From Mesorhizobium loti (lineage in GTDB: Bacteria; Pseudomonadota; Alphaproteobacteria; Rhizobiales; Rhizobiaceae), in the NCBI GenBank assembly GCA_002356515.1, contig AP017605.1:7239020-7303019 (forward strand): a stretch of 64,000 nucleotides of DNA. The letters run 5' to 3'. This document shows, in pieces, positions 42,233-50,709 of the stretch. Made by a program: the position numbers and the translations under genes. The notes beneath the pieces are model-generated. The model was not told where the DNA came from. It saw nothing but the letters and a program-made list of their open reading frames with translations, and did no database searches. Each line of letters begins with the position of its first letter. Positions within the stretch are counted from its first letter, which is position 1.

Positions 42233-42271
42233 GCGGCAGCGGGCCTCCCATCGCCCGCTGCCGCACATTTT
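42233..42271 (+). terminator. Perfect 12-base hairpin after degP, likely terminator
   Basis: Arms GCGGCAGCGGGC (42233-42244) and GCCCGCTGCCGC (42253-42264) with an 8-base loop, followed by ACATTTTG. It is about 100 bases after the degP stop. The short T-run is weak, so Rho-independent action is probable but not certain. Confidence 0.65.
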
Positions 42272-42333
42272 GAAAGCCGCCCAAAAACACTTCCTCGGGC
42301 TGGGCCGAGAGGATGTGGTGATTGCAGGATCAT

Positions 42334-42357
42334 GCCCCGAAACAGGCCCCGAAACAG
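42334..42357 (+). repeat. Tandem 12-mer GCCCCGAAACAG x2
   Basis: Two perfect adjacent copies of a 12-base unit between degP and the response regulator. A short complementary segment (CTTGTCGGGG) directly follows. It may be a slippage product or a binding site pair; no function is known. Confidence 0.6.
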
Positions 42358-42499
42358 GCTTGTCGGGGATGAAGACAACCAGAGAACAAGATTTTATCGC
42401 GCGCGATCTCGATCATCTTGATCGCGACGCGCTTTGGCAAAGGCTAAAATGCAGATGCCGGCTACTCAACCTCCCAGCGAAATCGCGTATAACGGCCCA

Positions 42500-43174
42500 A
42501 TGAAGATTCTCGTCATAGAAGACGATCGGGAGGCTGCCGATTATCTGCAGAAAGCCTTTGCCGAGGCCGGTCATACCGCGCATGTCGCCGGTGACGGCGA
42601 AACCGGTTTCGCGCTTGCCGACGCCGGCGACTATGACGTGATGGTCATCGACCGGATGATGCCGCGCCGCGACGGCCTGTCGGTCATTGCCGGCCTTCGC
42701 TCCCGCGGCAACACCACGCCGGTGCTGATCCTGTCGGCGCTGGGCGAGGTCGATGACCGGGTTACCGGCCTGCGCGCCGGCGGCGACGATTATCTGACCA
42801 AGCCCTATGCGTTTTCCGAGCTTCTGGCCCGCGTCGAGGTGTTGAACCGCCGCGCCAGCGCCAAGGAGGCCGAAACCGTCTACCGGGTTGGCGACCTTGA
42901 ACTTGACAGGCTGTCGCACTCGGTTCGACGGGCGGCGCGCGAGATCACGCTGCAGCCGCGCGAATTCCGCTTGCTCGAATATCTGATGCGCCACGCCGGC
43001 CAGGTCGTGACGCGCACCATGCTGCTCGAAAATGTCTGGGACTATCATTTCGACCCGCAGACCAATGTCATCGACGTCCACGTCTCGCGGTTGCGCGGCA
43101 AGATCGAAAAGGGCTTCGACAAGCCGATCCTGCATACGGTTCGCGGCGCCGGCTACATGCTGAAGGGCGGCTAG
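42500..43174 (+). CDS. OmpR-family response regulator
   Basis: 224 aa. Receiver with VIEDDRE, phospho-acceptor D51 in VMVIDRMMPRRDG and K in TKPYAF; C-terminal winged helix with LQPREFRLLEYLMRHAGQVVTRTMLLENVWDYHFDPQTNVIDVHVSRLRGK. It starts 8 bases before the kinase gene is reached after its stop, forming a two-gene operon. The order degP, this pair, glnE, pleC matches Sinorhizobium meliloti from memory (an uncharacterised pair). The target is unknown; an envelope-stress role is guessed from degP beside it. Confidence 0.9.
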   Translation: MKILVIEDDREAADYLQKAFAEAGHTAHVAGDGETGFALADAGDYDVMVIDRMMPRRDGLSVIAGLRSRGNTTPVLILSALGEVDDRVTGLRAGGDDYLTKPYAFSELLARVEVLNRRASAKEAETVYRVGDLELDRLSHSVRRAAREITLQPREFRLLEYLMRHAGQVVTRTMLLENVWDYHFDPQTNVIDVHVSRLRGKIEKGFDKPILHTVRGAGYMLKGG

Positions 43175-43182
43175 GCGACAGC

Positions 43183-44664
43183 ATGGCTCTTTCCGTGCCG
43201 GCCATCATGAGGACGACGGCAGCGCGGCTTTCGGCGCTCTACCTTCTGCTCTTCGCGCTCTGCGCCGTGCTGCTTGTCTTCTACATGACCTCGCTATCGG
43301 CGCGCATGCTGACAGCGCAGACACAGGAGACCATCAACGACGAAGTGCTCGGCCTCGCCCGTGCCTATCAGCGCGGCGGCCTGCCGGTACTGGTGCGCGT
43401 GGTCGAAAACCGCTCCCGCCAGCCTGGCGCCAACCTCTATTTGATCGCCGACGCCAACGGCCAGATCCTTACCGGCAACGTGCAGAGCCTGGAACCGGGG
43501 GTGATCGACACGGAGGGTTGGACGACCGAGCCGTTCTCCTACAAGCGCTTCGGCGAAGGCGAGCTTGACCGCCTGCGCAGCGGAACGTCCGACCAGACGA
43601 CAGCTCCCGCAACTGGTGACAACGCGACACCGCAGGCCGAAGGCGAGAAGGGGCACAACGCCATTGCGCTGGTGCTGCGACTGCCCAATCAGATGATCAT
43701 GCTGGTCGGCCGCGATCTTGGTGAACCAGAGCGCTTCCGCGCCGTCATCCGCCGTGCGCTGATGCTGGCGCTTGGCATGATGGGCCTGGGCGGCATCTTG
43801 ATCTGGTTCTTTGTCGGCCGTGCCGCGCTGAAGCGCATCGACAGCGTGTCGGAGGCCAGCCGCCGCATCATGGGCGGCGATCTATCGGGCCGGCTGCCTG
43901 TGACTGGCGCCGGCGACGAATTCGACCGGCTTTCGGAAAACCTCAATTCGATGCTGGCCAGGATCGCCACGCTCAACGAAGGCCTTAAGCAGGTTTCCGA
44001 CAACATCGCGCATGACCTGAAGACTCCGCTGACCCGGCTGCGCAACCGCGCCGAAGCGACACTTTCCGGCAAGCACAAGCCCGCCGACTACCGCCAGGCG
44101 CTCGAAGGCACCATCGCCGAGTCCGACCAGCTGATAAGGACCTTCAACGCGATCCTGATGATCTCCCGGCTGGAGGCCGGATATTCGTCCGAACACACCA
44201 ACCGGGTCGATCTGGCGGCGGCGGTGCGTGATGTCGCCGAGCTCTACGAGCCGGTGGCGGAAGAGGCCGGCGTTTTGCTCGAAGCCGAGGTGAATGGTGC
44301 TTTTCTCGTTGACGGCAACCGCGAGCTGATCGGCCAGGCGCTGTCCAACATCGTCGACAATGCGATCAAATATTCGACGGACTCCACGTCCAAGCCGGCG
44401 GTTCGTGTCACACTCGAGCGGACCCATGGCGAGATCAGGCTTTGCGTCGCCGACAACGGCCTGGGCATTCCGGACGATGCCGATCGCGCGCGCGCAACCG
44501 AACGTTTCGTTCGGCTGGAGAAGAGCCGTTCGCAGCCCGGCTCCGGCCTTGGCCTCAGCCTCGCCAAGGCGGTCATGACCTTCCACTATGGGCGGCTTGA
44601 TCTTCTGCCTGGCAATCCGGGATTATCCGTGGTCATGAGTTTCCCCGCACGGGAGGATCATTGA
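43183..44664 (+). CDS. Membrane sensor histidine kinase of the second pair
   Basis: 493 aa. Two transmembrane segments (about residues 15-38 and 185-207) enclose a periplasmic domain of about 150 residues with a Thr/Ala-rich insert. A HAMP domain (RIDSVSEASRRIMGGDLSGRLPVTGAGDEFD), H-box VSDNIAHDLKTPLTRLRNRAE, N-box LSNIVDNAIKYS and G-boxes VADNGLGIPDD and GSGLGLSLAKAV follow. The ATG is 8 bases after the regulator stop. Its own stop shares one base with the glnE ATG, so glnE may be coupled to it. Confidence 0.9.
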   Translation: MALSVPAIMRTTAARLSALYLLLFALCAVLLVFYMTSLSARMLTAQTQETINDEVLGLARAYQRGGLPVLVRVVENRSRQPGANLYLIADANGQILTGNVQSLEPGVIDTEGWTTEPFSYKRFGEGELDRLRSGTSDQTTAPATGDNATPQAEGEKGHNAIALVLRLPNQMIMLVGRDLGEPERFRAVIRRALMLALGMMGLGGILIWFFVGRAALKRIDSVSEASRRIMGGDLSGRLPVTGAGDEFDRLSENLNSMLARIATLNEGLKQVSDNIAHDLKTPLTRLRNRAEATLSGKHKPADYRQALEGTIAESDQLIRTFNAILMISRLEAGYSSEHTNRVDLAAAVRDVAELYEPVAEEAGVLLEAEVNGAFLVDGNRELIGQALSNIVDNAIKYSTDSTSKPAVRVTLERTHGEIRLCVADNGLGIPDDADRARATERFVRLEKSRSQPGSGLGLSLAKAVMTFHYGRLDLLPGNPGLSVVMSFPAREDH

Positions 44665-47618
44665 TGGCTGCGGTTGCGAAACGGACGGTCACGGACTGGC
44701 TGCTGAAGCCAATGGCCGGGCTTGCTCCGCTCGACAAAGATCGGGCGCGGCAGGCACTGGCCGAAATCACTGCTGTGGCACGCGAAGAAGGGTTGGCGCG
44801 GCTGGTCAAATTCCTGGCCGGCAAGGGGGAGGGCCAGGATTTCCTGGCCACCGTCTTCGACCTCTCGCCGTTTTTGCGCGATACGGCACGGCGCCGGCCT
44901 GGGATTCTGGACGCCCTTTTCGATCAGCCGATCGAAGTGCGCCTGAAAGCGATCACCGCCGCCATCGAGTACGCGCCTCTTGCTGAGGCGGTTTCCGAAT
45001 CCAGCCTGATGATGGAGCTGCGCCAGTGCAAGGCAGAGGCGCATTTCCTGATCGCGCTGGCCGATCTCGCCGGTGAGGCGGAAACATCACTGACGGTGCG
45101 GCGGTTGAGCGATCTTGCCGATGCCTGCACCCGCGCGGCTGTCGACTTCCTGCTGCGCGACGCGCATGGCCAGGGCAAGCTCAAACTGGCCGCTCTCGAC
45201 AATCCGTCGCGGCAGTCAGGCTGGATCCTGCTCGGCATGGGCAAGCTCGGCGCGCATGAGTTGAATTTCTCCTCCGACATCGATCTGGTCGTCTTCTTCG
45301 ATCCGGAAGCGCCTGCCGTGGTCGATCCGCTCGACGCCACGGAGCTGTTTTCGCGGCTGACGCGACGGCTGGTGCGCATTCTGCAGGACCGCACCGAGCA
45401 CGGCTATGTCTTCCGCACCGATCTGCGGCTGCGCCCCGATCCCGGTTCGACTCCGCTGGCGATCCCCGTTGAAGCCGCGCTGCGTTACTACGAAGCACGT
45501 GGCCAGAACTGGGAACGTGCGGCGATGATCAAGGCGCGTCCCGTGGCCGGCGACCTGGCCGCGGGCGCTGCCTTTCTCAAGGAGTTGCAGCCCTACATCT
45601 GGCGCAAATACATGGACTACGCGGCGATTGCCGACGTCCATTCGATCAAGCGCCAGATCCACGCTCACAAGGGCCATGGCGAGATCGCTGTGAAGGGCCA
45701 CAACGTCAAGCTCGGCCGTGGCGGCATCCGCGAGATCGAGTTCTTCGTCCAGACCCAGCAGCTCATCGCCGGCGGCCGTTTTCCGGAACTGCGCGGTCGC
45801 GAAACCGTGCCGATGCTCGGCCAGCTCGCCGCGCGCGGCTGGATCACCGCCGATGCGCGTGACGCGCTTGCCCGCCAGTACTGGTTCCTGCGCCGCGTCG
45901 AGCATGCCGTCCAGATGGTAGCCGACGAGCAGACGCATACGTTGCCGGAAGACGATGAAGGGCTGGAACGGATCGCCCGCATGCTGGATTTTGCCGATGC
46001 GGCCGCATTTTCCCAGGCATTCCGCGCCTCGCTGCAGCAGGTCGAGCGCCACTATGCGGCGCTGTTTGAAACCGCTCCGGAGCTTTCGGCTGGGATCGGC
46101 AATCTGGTCTTCACCGGCGATGTCGATGATCCCGACACGCTGCGGACCTTGCACGGTCTCGGCTTCCAGCGGCCGAGCGACATCTGCCGCGTTATTCGCG
46201 GCTGGCATTTCGGCCGCTATCGCGTCACCCGGTCGGCGGAGGCGCGCGAGCGGCTGACGGAATTGACGCCGGCGTTGCTGCGCTCTTTCGGCCAGACGCG
46301 CCGGGCGGACGAAGCTTTGATCCGCTTCGACGAGTTCCTTGCCGGTCTGCCGGCCGGCATCCAGCTGTTTTCGCTGCTGCAGTCAAACCCGGCGCTGCTC
46401 AAGCTGATGGCGACGATCATGGGCGCGGCACCCCGGCTGGCGGCGATCATCACGCGCCGGCCGCATGTCTTCGACGGCCTTCTCGACCCCGCCCTTCTCA
46501 CCGAACTGCCTGACCGTGCCTATCTCTCGGCACGGCTTTCTGCCTTCCTCGAAGGCGACCGGGCCTATGAGGAGGTGCTGGACCGGCTGCGTATCTTTGC
46601 CTCGGAACAAAAATTCCTGATCGGCGTGCGGCTGCTTGCCGGCTCGATCGATCCGTCTCGCGCCGGCCGCGCCTTTTCCGACCTCGCCGATCTCACCATC
46701 GAGGCGGCGTTGCAGGCGGTGTCCGCCGAATTCGCGGCGCGCCACGGCACGGTCGCCGGCGGCGTGGTTTCGCTGCTCGGCATGGGCAAGCTCGGCAGCC
46801 GCGAATTGACCGCTGGATCGGATGTCGACCTCATCCTGCTCTACGATCATGACGCGGACGCCGAGGACTCAGACGGCGACAAGCCCCTGGCGCCTTCCCA
46901 CTATTACACGCGCATGACTCAGCGGCTGATCTCGGCCGTGTCGGCGCCGACGGCGGAAGGGGTGCTCTACGAACTCGATCTGCGGCTGCGGCCGTCCGGC
47001 AACAAGGGCCCGGTGGCGACCCACATCGATGCCTTCAAGAAATACCAGCGTCAGGAGGCCTGGACCTGGGAGCACATGGCGCTGGCGCGGGCGCGCGTCA
47101 TTGGCGGCGACACCGGCCTGTGCGCCGAGGTCGAGGCGGAAGTTGCCGCGGTGCTTGGCCAGCCGCGCGACGCGGCAAAGGCGAAGGCCGAGGCCTTGGA
47201 CATGCGGGCCATGATCGAGAAGGAAAAGCCTGCGCGTGACTTCTGGGACATCAAGCTGATCCCCGGCGGGCTGATAGACCTCGAATTCATCGCCCAGGTG
47301 GCTGTCATCACCGGGCAGGTCGAGGCCGGGCCGCGTGCCGCCGGTACGGCAGAGATCCTGTCGCGCCTGGCAGCCAGCTTCGCCGATGCCGGGGTCAGGC
47401 AGGACCTTGGCGATGCCTATACGCTCTATCTGGCGCTGACCCAGATGACGCGGCTCTGCCTCACCGGCCCGTTCGAACGCAACGACGTGCCACCGGGGCT
47501 TTCCGATTTGCTTCTGGCGGTTACCGACCTGCCGGATTTCGGTGTGCTGGAAGCACACCTCAAGGAGACGTCGCAAAAGGTCAGGAAGGATTTTGATCTT
47601 TTGCTTCGTGCTGGATGA
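44664..47618 (+). CDS. glnE: Bifunctional glutamine synthetase adenylyltransferase/adenylyl-removing enzyme
   Basis: 984 aa. Two nucleotidyltransferase halves: N-terminal NFSSDIDLVVFFD near residue 205 (adenylyl removal) and C-terminal AGSDVDLILLYDHD near residue 715 (adenylylation), each with the paired Asp residues of the fold. The C-terminus has the usual helical end. It reversibly adenylylates GlnA in response to nitrogen status via PII. A GGGAGG ribosome-binding site precedes the ATG, which overlaps the kinase stop. The same gene order holds in Sinorhizobium meliloti, from memory. Confidence 0.95.
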   Translation: MAAVAKRTVTDWLLKPMAGLAPLDKDRARQALAEITAVAREEGLARLVKFLAGKGEGQDFLATVFDLSPFLRDTARRRPGILDALFDQPIEVRLKAITAAIEYAPLAEAVSESSLMMELRQCKAEAHFLIALADLAGEAETSLTVRRLSDLADACTRAAVDFLLRDAHGQGKLKLAALDNPSRQSGWILLGMGKLGAHELNFSSDIDLVVFFDPEAPAVVDPLDATELFSRLTRRLVRILQDRTEHGYVFRTDLRLRPDPGSTPLAIPVEAALRYYEARGQNWERAAMIKARPVAGDLAAGAAFLKELQPYIWRKYMDYAAIADVHSIKRQIHAHKGHGEIAVKGHNVKLGRGGIREIEFFVQTQQLIAGGRFPELRGRETVPMLGQLAARGWITADARDALARQYWFLRRVEHAVQMVADEQTHTLPEDDEGLERIARMLDFADAAAFSQAFRASLQQVERHYAALFETAPELSAGIGNLVFTGDVDDPDTLRTLHGLGFQRPSDICRVIRGWHFGRYRVTRSAEARERLTELTPALLRSFGQTRRADEALIRFDEFLAGLPAGIQLFSLLQSNPALLKLMATIMGAAPRLAAIITRRPHVFDGLLDPALLTELPDRAYLSARLSAFLEGDRAYEEVLDRLRIFASEQKFLIGVRLLAGSIDPSRAGRAFSDLADLTIEAALQAVSAEFAARHGTVAGGVVSLLGMGKLGSRELTAGSDVDLILLYDHDADAEDSDGDKPLAPSHYYTRMTQRLISAVSAPTAEGVLYELDLRLRPSGNKGPVATHIDAFKKYQRQEAWTWEHMALARARVIGGDTGLCAEVEAEVAAVLGQPRDAAKAKAEALDMRAMIEKEKPARDFWDIKLIPGGLIDLEFIAQVAVITGQVEAGPRAAGTAEILSRLAASFADAGVRQDLGDAYTLYLALTQMTRLCLTGPFERNDVPPGLSDLLLAVTDLPDFGVLEAHLKETSQKVRKDFDLLLRAG

Positions 47619-47672
47619 CCGTGAAACGGTTGTCCGGCCGCATCGGGGGTGACGACGCAACAGGAGAAGACC

Positions 47673-48143
47673 ATGAGAAAGTCAACCAAGCTTGCCCTTG
47701 CCTTCGCGGCACTTGCCGGAGCCGTCGGCACCACGGCCTACGCCGAAAACAATGCCAGCGCAAAAATGCGCGAGGACACGATGATGCGCCTCAACAAGGC
47801 GATGAGCGATTCAGACGGCGCCATCACCTTCGACCAGTTTTCCGACGCCATGAACGCGCGGCTGAAGAAGCTCGTTGCCGACAATGGCGGCAAGCTGACC
47901 GTCGCCCAGCTCGCCGACGCGCTGGAGAAGGCCCGCTTCGAGCGGATGGCCAAGCGCATCATCGCCCGCTACGACACCAAGGGCGACGGTACGCTGACCA
48001 CGGATGACATCACCGGCCGCGAGAAGAAAGTGTTCGCCATGCTCGACAAGAACAATGACGGCAAGATCGAGAAGAGCGAACTGCCGAAGGGTGGCCGCTT
48101 TGGCCATCATGGCCAATCGGATGACGACGACGGCGTGGAGTGA
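47673..48143 (+). CDS. Secreted EF-hand protein
   Basis: 156 aa. A signal peptide (hydrophobic 7-20, cleavage near TAYA-EN) is followed by EF-hand loops; clear Ca-binding candidates are YDTKGDGTLTTDDI (near residue 106) and LDKNNDGKIEKSEL (near residue 128). A third, SDSDGAITFDQF-like loop lies near residue 50. The basic-acidic end finishes GQSDDDDGVE. It may bind Ca2+ in the periplasm. It follows glnE by 54 bases, with GGAGAAGA before its ATG. Confidence 0.87.
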   Translation: MRKSTKLALAFAALAGAVGTTAYAENNASAKMREDTMMRLNKAMSDSDGAITFDQFSDAMNARLKKLVADNGGKLTVAQLADALEKARFERMAKRIIARYDTKGDGTLTTDDITGREKKVFAMLDKNNDGKIEKSELPKGGRFGHHGQSDDDDGVE

Positions 48144-48188
48144 GGCTGCTGAGGCGGGCTTCCGGCACGATCAGCCGGAGCCTGCTGC

Positions 48189-50510
48189 TTAGGCCGCCAC
48201 CTTGACCGCCGGCGGCGCCTTCTTCACCGGAATGCGCACCGACACGATCGTACCGACGCCTTCGGTCGAACGGATCTTCAACGCGCCGCCCTGGAGTTCG
48301 GCCAGCGAGCGCGAGATGGCAAGGCCAAGGCCGGATCCGGCGTGGTTCTTGGAGAACTGGTTCTGCACTTGTTCGAAGGGCCGCCCGAGCTTGCCGAGCG
48401 CTTCCTTCGGTATGCCGCAGCCATTGTCCTCGATGGTCAGCACCAGCGCTCCCGATGTGTTGCGGGCCCTGACCGATATGTGGCCACCCTGGCCGGTGAA
48501 CTTCACCGCGTTGGACAGGAGGTTGATGACGATCTGCTTGATGGCCCGGCGGTCGGCGAACAAAGTCAGCGCATCGGCGATACGTGTTTCCACGGTGATC
48601 GCCTTCTGCGCCGCCTGCAGCGAGACGACGCGCACCGTCTCGCTGATCAGCGGGCCGAGGTCGATCTGCTCGCGGTCCAGCGAGAACTGGCCGGCCTCGA
48701 TCTTGGACATGTCGAGAATGTCGTTGATGACGCCGAGCAGATATTTGCCGCTGCTGTTGATGTCGGTGGCATACTCCTCGTAGCGCTCCGACCCCAGCGG
48801 CCCGAACAGCCCCTGTTCCATCAGCTCTGAGAAGCCGATGATGGCGTTCAGCGGTGTGCGCAGTTCATGCGACATGTTGGCCAGGAATTCCGATTTGGCC
48901 CGGTTCGCGGCTTCGGCGCGCTCGGTTTCCTTCATGTATTTGCGGTTGAGCTCGACCAGTTCGCTGGAGCGCTCCTCTTCGGAGCGCCTGGCGAGGCTGA
49001 GGTCATGGATCGTTGCCATTAGCCGGCGTTCGCTGTCGACCAGCTTTTCCTGATGCAGCTTGATCTGCGTGATGTCGGAGCCGACCGAGACGATGCCGCC
49101 GTCCCGGGTCCGGAGTTCATTGACCTGCAGCCAGCGGCCGTCGGACAGCTGCCGCTCGAAAGTGGCGCCGCCTTGCGGACCATTGGTATTGGCAAGCCGG
49201 CGCTCGGACGCAAAGGCCAGCATCCGTTCTTCCAGCGAAGCGCGTGTCACACCCGGCATCACGTCGCGATCCGACAGCCCGTTGTCCTGCTGGTATTTGG
49301 AGTTGCACATGATCAGCCGCTGCGCCGAATCCCAGAGCACGAAGGATTCGTTGATGTTCTCGATCGCGGTTCTCAGCCGCAGATCGGCCGCTTCCGAACG
49401 TAGCGCCAGATGGCGCTGCTCGGTGACGTCGACGGCGATGCCGATCAGCTGGATTTCCGGCGCTTCCGGATCCATGACCTGTGCACGCGCGCGCATCCAC
49501 ACCCATTGGCCATCGGCATGCCGCATCCGGAACACCTGGTCGATGTGGTCGATCTCGCGGGCGACAATCTTGTTGGCGAGCTCGAACAGGTCGCCGTCCT
49601 CCGGATGGATGATCTCGTCGACTTCGCCGAAGGACAGCATCGTGTCGCAGGGCTCGTAGCCGAGCATGTCGTACATCGAGCGCGACCAGTACATCTTGCC
49701 GCGCACCATGTCCCAGTCCCACAGGCCGCAGCGGCCGCGCACCAGCGCCATGTCGATGCGTTGATGCGCTTCGAGATAAATGCGGTCAGCGGCTTGGGCG
49801 CGCGCGGCCTGCCCGAAATAGGCGTAGAGGATGATGATGAGCACGCCGGCTGTCAGCACGAACAGGGTGACGTTGAGCGAGACGGTCTTGCGCCATGTGT
49901 CGAAGACTGCTTCCTGCGGCACCAGGGCCGCCGCCGCTCCCTTCCGGTCCTTGGCCACACTGACCGCCGCATACCAGTCCTGCCCTCCAATGCTGACCTC
50001 CATGACGCCGGCGCGGTCGCCGAACATGAAGAGCGGCTGGCCGCCCTCGACGAGGCCGTCGAGCGAATGGCCTTGCCATGGCATCGAGCGCGGCGTCACC
50101 GCGGTGATCTTGAAGGCGTTGTCGGTGATGACGAGTACGTGGCTGCGGCCCATCGCGCCCTGGCGGCTGGTGGTTTCCAGCAGGTCCTGGATGGCGCCGG
50201 GTACGGTGTCCGAGGTGGTAGCCAGCGAACTGGCCAGCTGACCCGCCGCCAGCGTCAGGATCGCCTTGGCATCGCGCTCGACATCGTCGCGCTCGTTCAT
50301 AAGTGACAGCACGCGCAGCGCCGCGATGACGAGCAGGAAGATGATGATGAGGGCCGGTATCGACCGGCGCAGCAGCGGTTCGGCGGCCAGAAGCCGCTTG
50401 TAGGCCGGTTCGGCAATGAGCCGCGTATTCCCGGCAAGGCCATCGCTGCGCGTCTCGCGACGCGCAAAAGCCATCCCACCGGGCGCGCCCCACGCGTCCG
50501 CCTTCGCCAT
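48189..50510 (-). CDS. pleC: PleC-like histidine kinase/phosphatase with two PAS domains
   Basis: 773 aa. Two membrane segments (about residues 50-70 and 215-237) flank a periplasmic domain of about 145 residues. Two PAS domains follow (the first with GLWDWDMVRGKMYWSRSMYDMLGY, the second with ESFVLWDSAQRLIMCNSKYQ), then a coiled segment and HisKA with H548 in MSHELRTPLNAIIGFSELM, and the ATPase domain (LLSNAVKFTGQGG, EDNGCGIPKE, GSGLGLAISRSL). The domain order and the position after glnE fit Sinorhizobium meliloti PleC, which dephosphorylates DivK. Start ATG 50510 with GGGGAG upstream; an earlier in-frame ATG at 50567 is less likely. Confidence 0.83.
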   Translation of the reverse strand: MAKADAWGAPGGMAFARRETRSDGLAGNTRLIAEPAYKRLLAAEPLLRRSIPALIIIFLLVIAALRVLSLMNERDDVERDAKAILTLAAGQLASSLATTSDTVPGAIQDLLETTSRQGAMGRSHVLVITDNAFKITAVTPRSMPWQGHSLDGLVEGGQPLFMFGDRAGVMEVSIGGQDWYAAVSVAKDRKGAAAALVPQEAVFDTWRKTVSLNVTLFVLTAGVLIIILYAYFGQAARAQAADRIYLEAHQRIDMALVRGRCGLWDWDMVRGKMYWSRSMYDMLGYEPCDTMLSFGEVDEIIHPEDGDLFELANKIVAREIDHIDQVFRMRHADGQWVWMRARAQVMDPEAPEIQLIGIAVDVTEQRHLALRSEAADLRLRTAIENINESFVLWDSAQRLIMCNSKYQQDNGLSDRDVMPGVTRASLEERMLAFASERRLANTNGPQGGATFERQLSDGRWLQVNELRTRDGGIVSVGSDITQIKLHQEKLVDSERRLMATIHDLSLARRSEEERSSELVELNRKYMKETERAEAANRAKSEFLANMSHELRTPLNAIIGFSELMEQGLFGPLGSERYEEYATDINSSGKYLLGVINDILDMSKIEAGQFSLDREQIDLGPLISETVRVVSLQAAQKAITVETRIADALTLFADRRAIKQIVINLLSNAVKFTGQGGHISVRARNTSGALVLTIEDNGCGIPKEALGKLGRPFEQVQNQFSKNHAGSGLGLAISRSLAELQGGALKIRSTEGVGTIVSVRIPVKKAPPAVKVAA

Positions 50511-50628
50511 AAATGGCACTCCCCGAATTTGCCTATGCTGCTTTGTGATCCGGCAAACGCCGCACATCCGAATCGTCAGTAAAGAATCAAAGGTGATTCG
50601 CCTTGTCCAGTGGTCCGGCGAAAAAAGA

Positions 50629-50643
50629 TTAAAAATCGACTAA
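50629..50643 (-). promoter_or_regulatory. CtrA-like site upstream of pleC
   Basis: On the minus strand it reads TTAG-N7-TTAA (one mismatch from TTAA-N7-TTAA), 119 bases before the pleC ATG. The same variant occurs at 19014. In other Alphaproteobacteria CtrA controls cell-cycle kinase genes, so control of pleC is plausible. Not tested. Confidence 0.4.
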
Positions 50644-50674
50644 AATAATCGGTTTTGGAGGTGCGACGGCTCGG

Positions 50675-50700
50675 GCCTTCTCCCCGCATGGGGAGAAGGC
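50675..50700 (-). terminator. Palindrome GCCTTCTCCCC-GCAT-GGGGAGAAGGC after pepN
   Basis: Perfect 11-base arms with a 4-base loop, 10 bases past the aminopeptidase N stop. The CTTCTCCCC core is the same as in the repeat at 20601-20755, so this is a truncated copy of that rhizobial element and may act as a terminator or transcript-end stabiliser. There is no T-run. Confidence 0.55.
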
Positions 50701-50709
50701 AAGGGGTGC

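Larger units (their letters stand above)
42135..42499. other. Intergenic region before the second two-component pair, no gene seen
   Basis: 365 bases with no supported gene. Contents: a perfect 12-base hairpin (see 42233-42271), a tandem duplicated 12-mer (42334-42357) and, just before the regulator, an alternation of CGCG and GATC-rich sequence (42398-42430) that may carry the promoter. An in-frame ATG at 42434 precedes the regulator but would add 22 unusual residues. Confidence 0.5.

Noticed and set aside
48144..48188. Short hairpin between the EF-hand gene and pleC as terminator
   Set aside because: The stem is short (about 6 bases) with a 7-base loop and no T-run; too weak to list.
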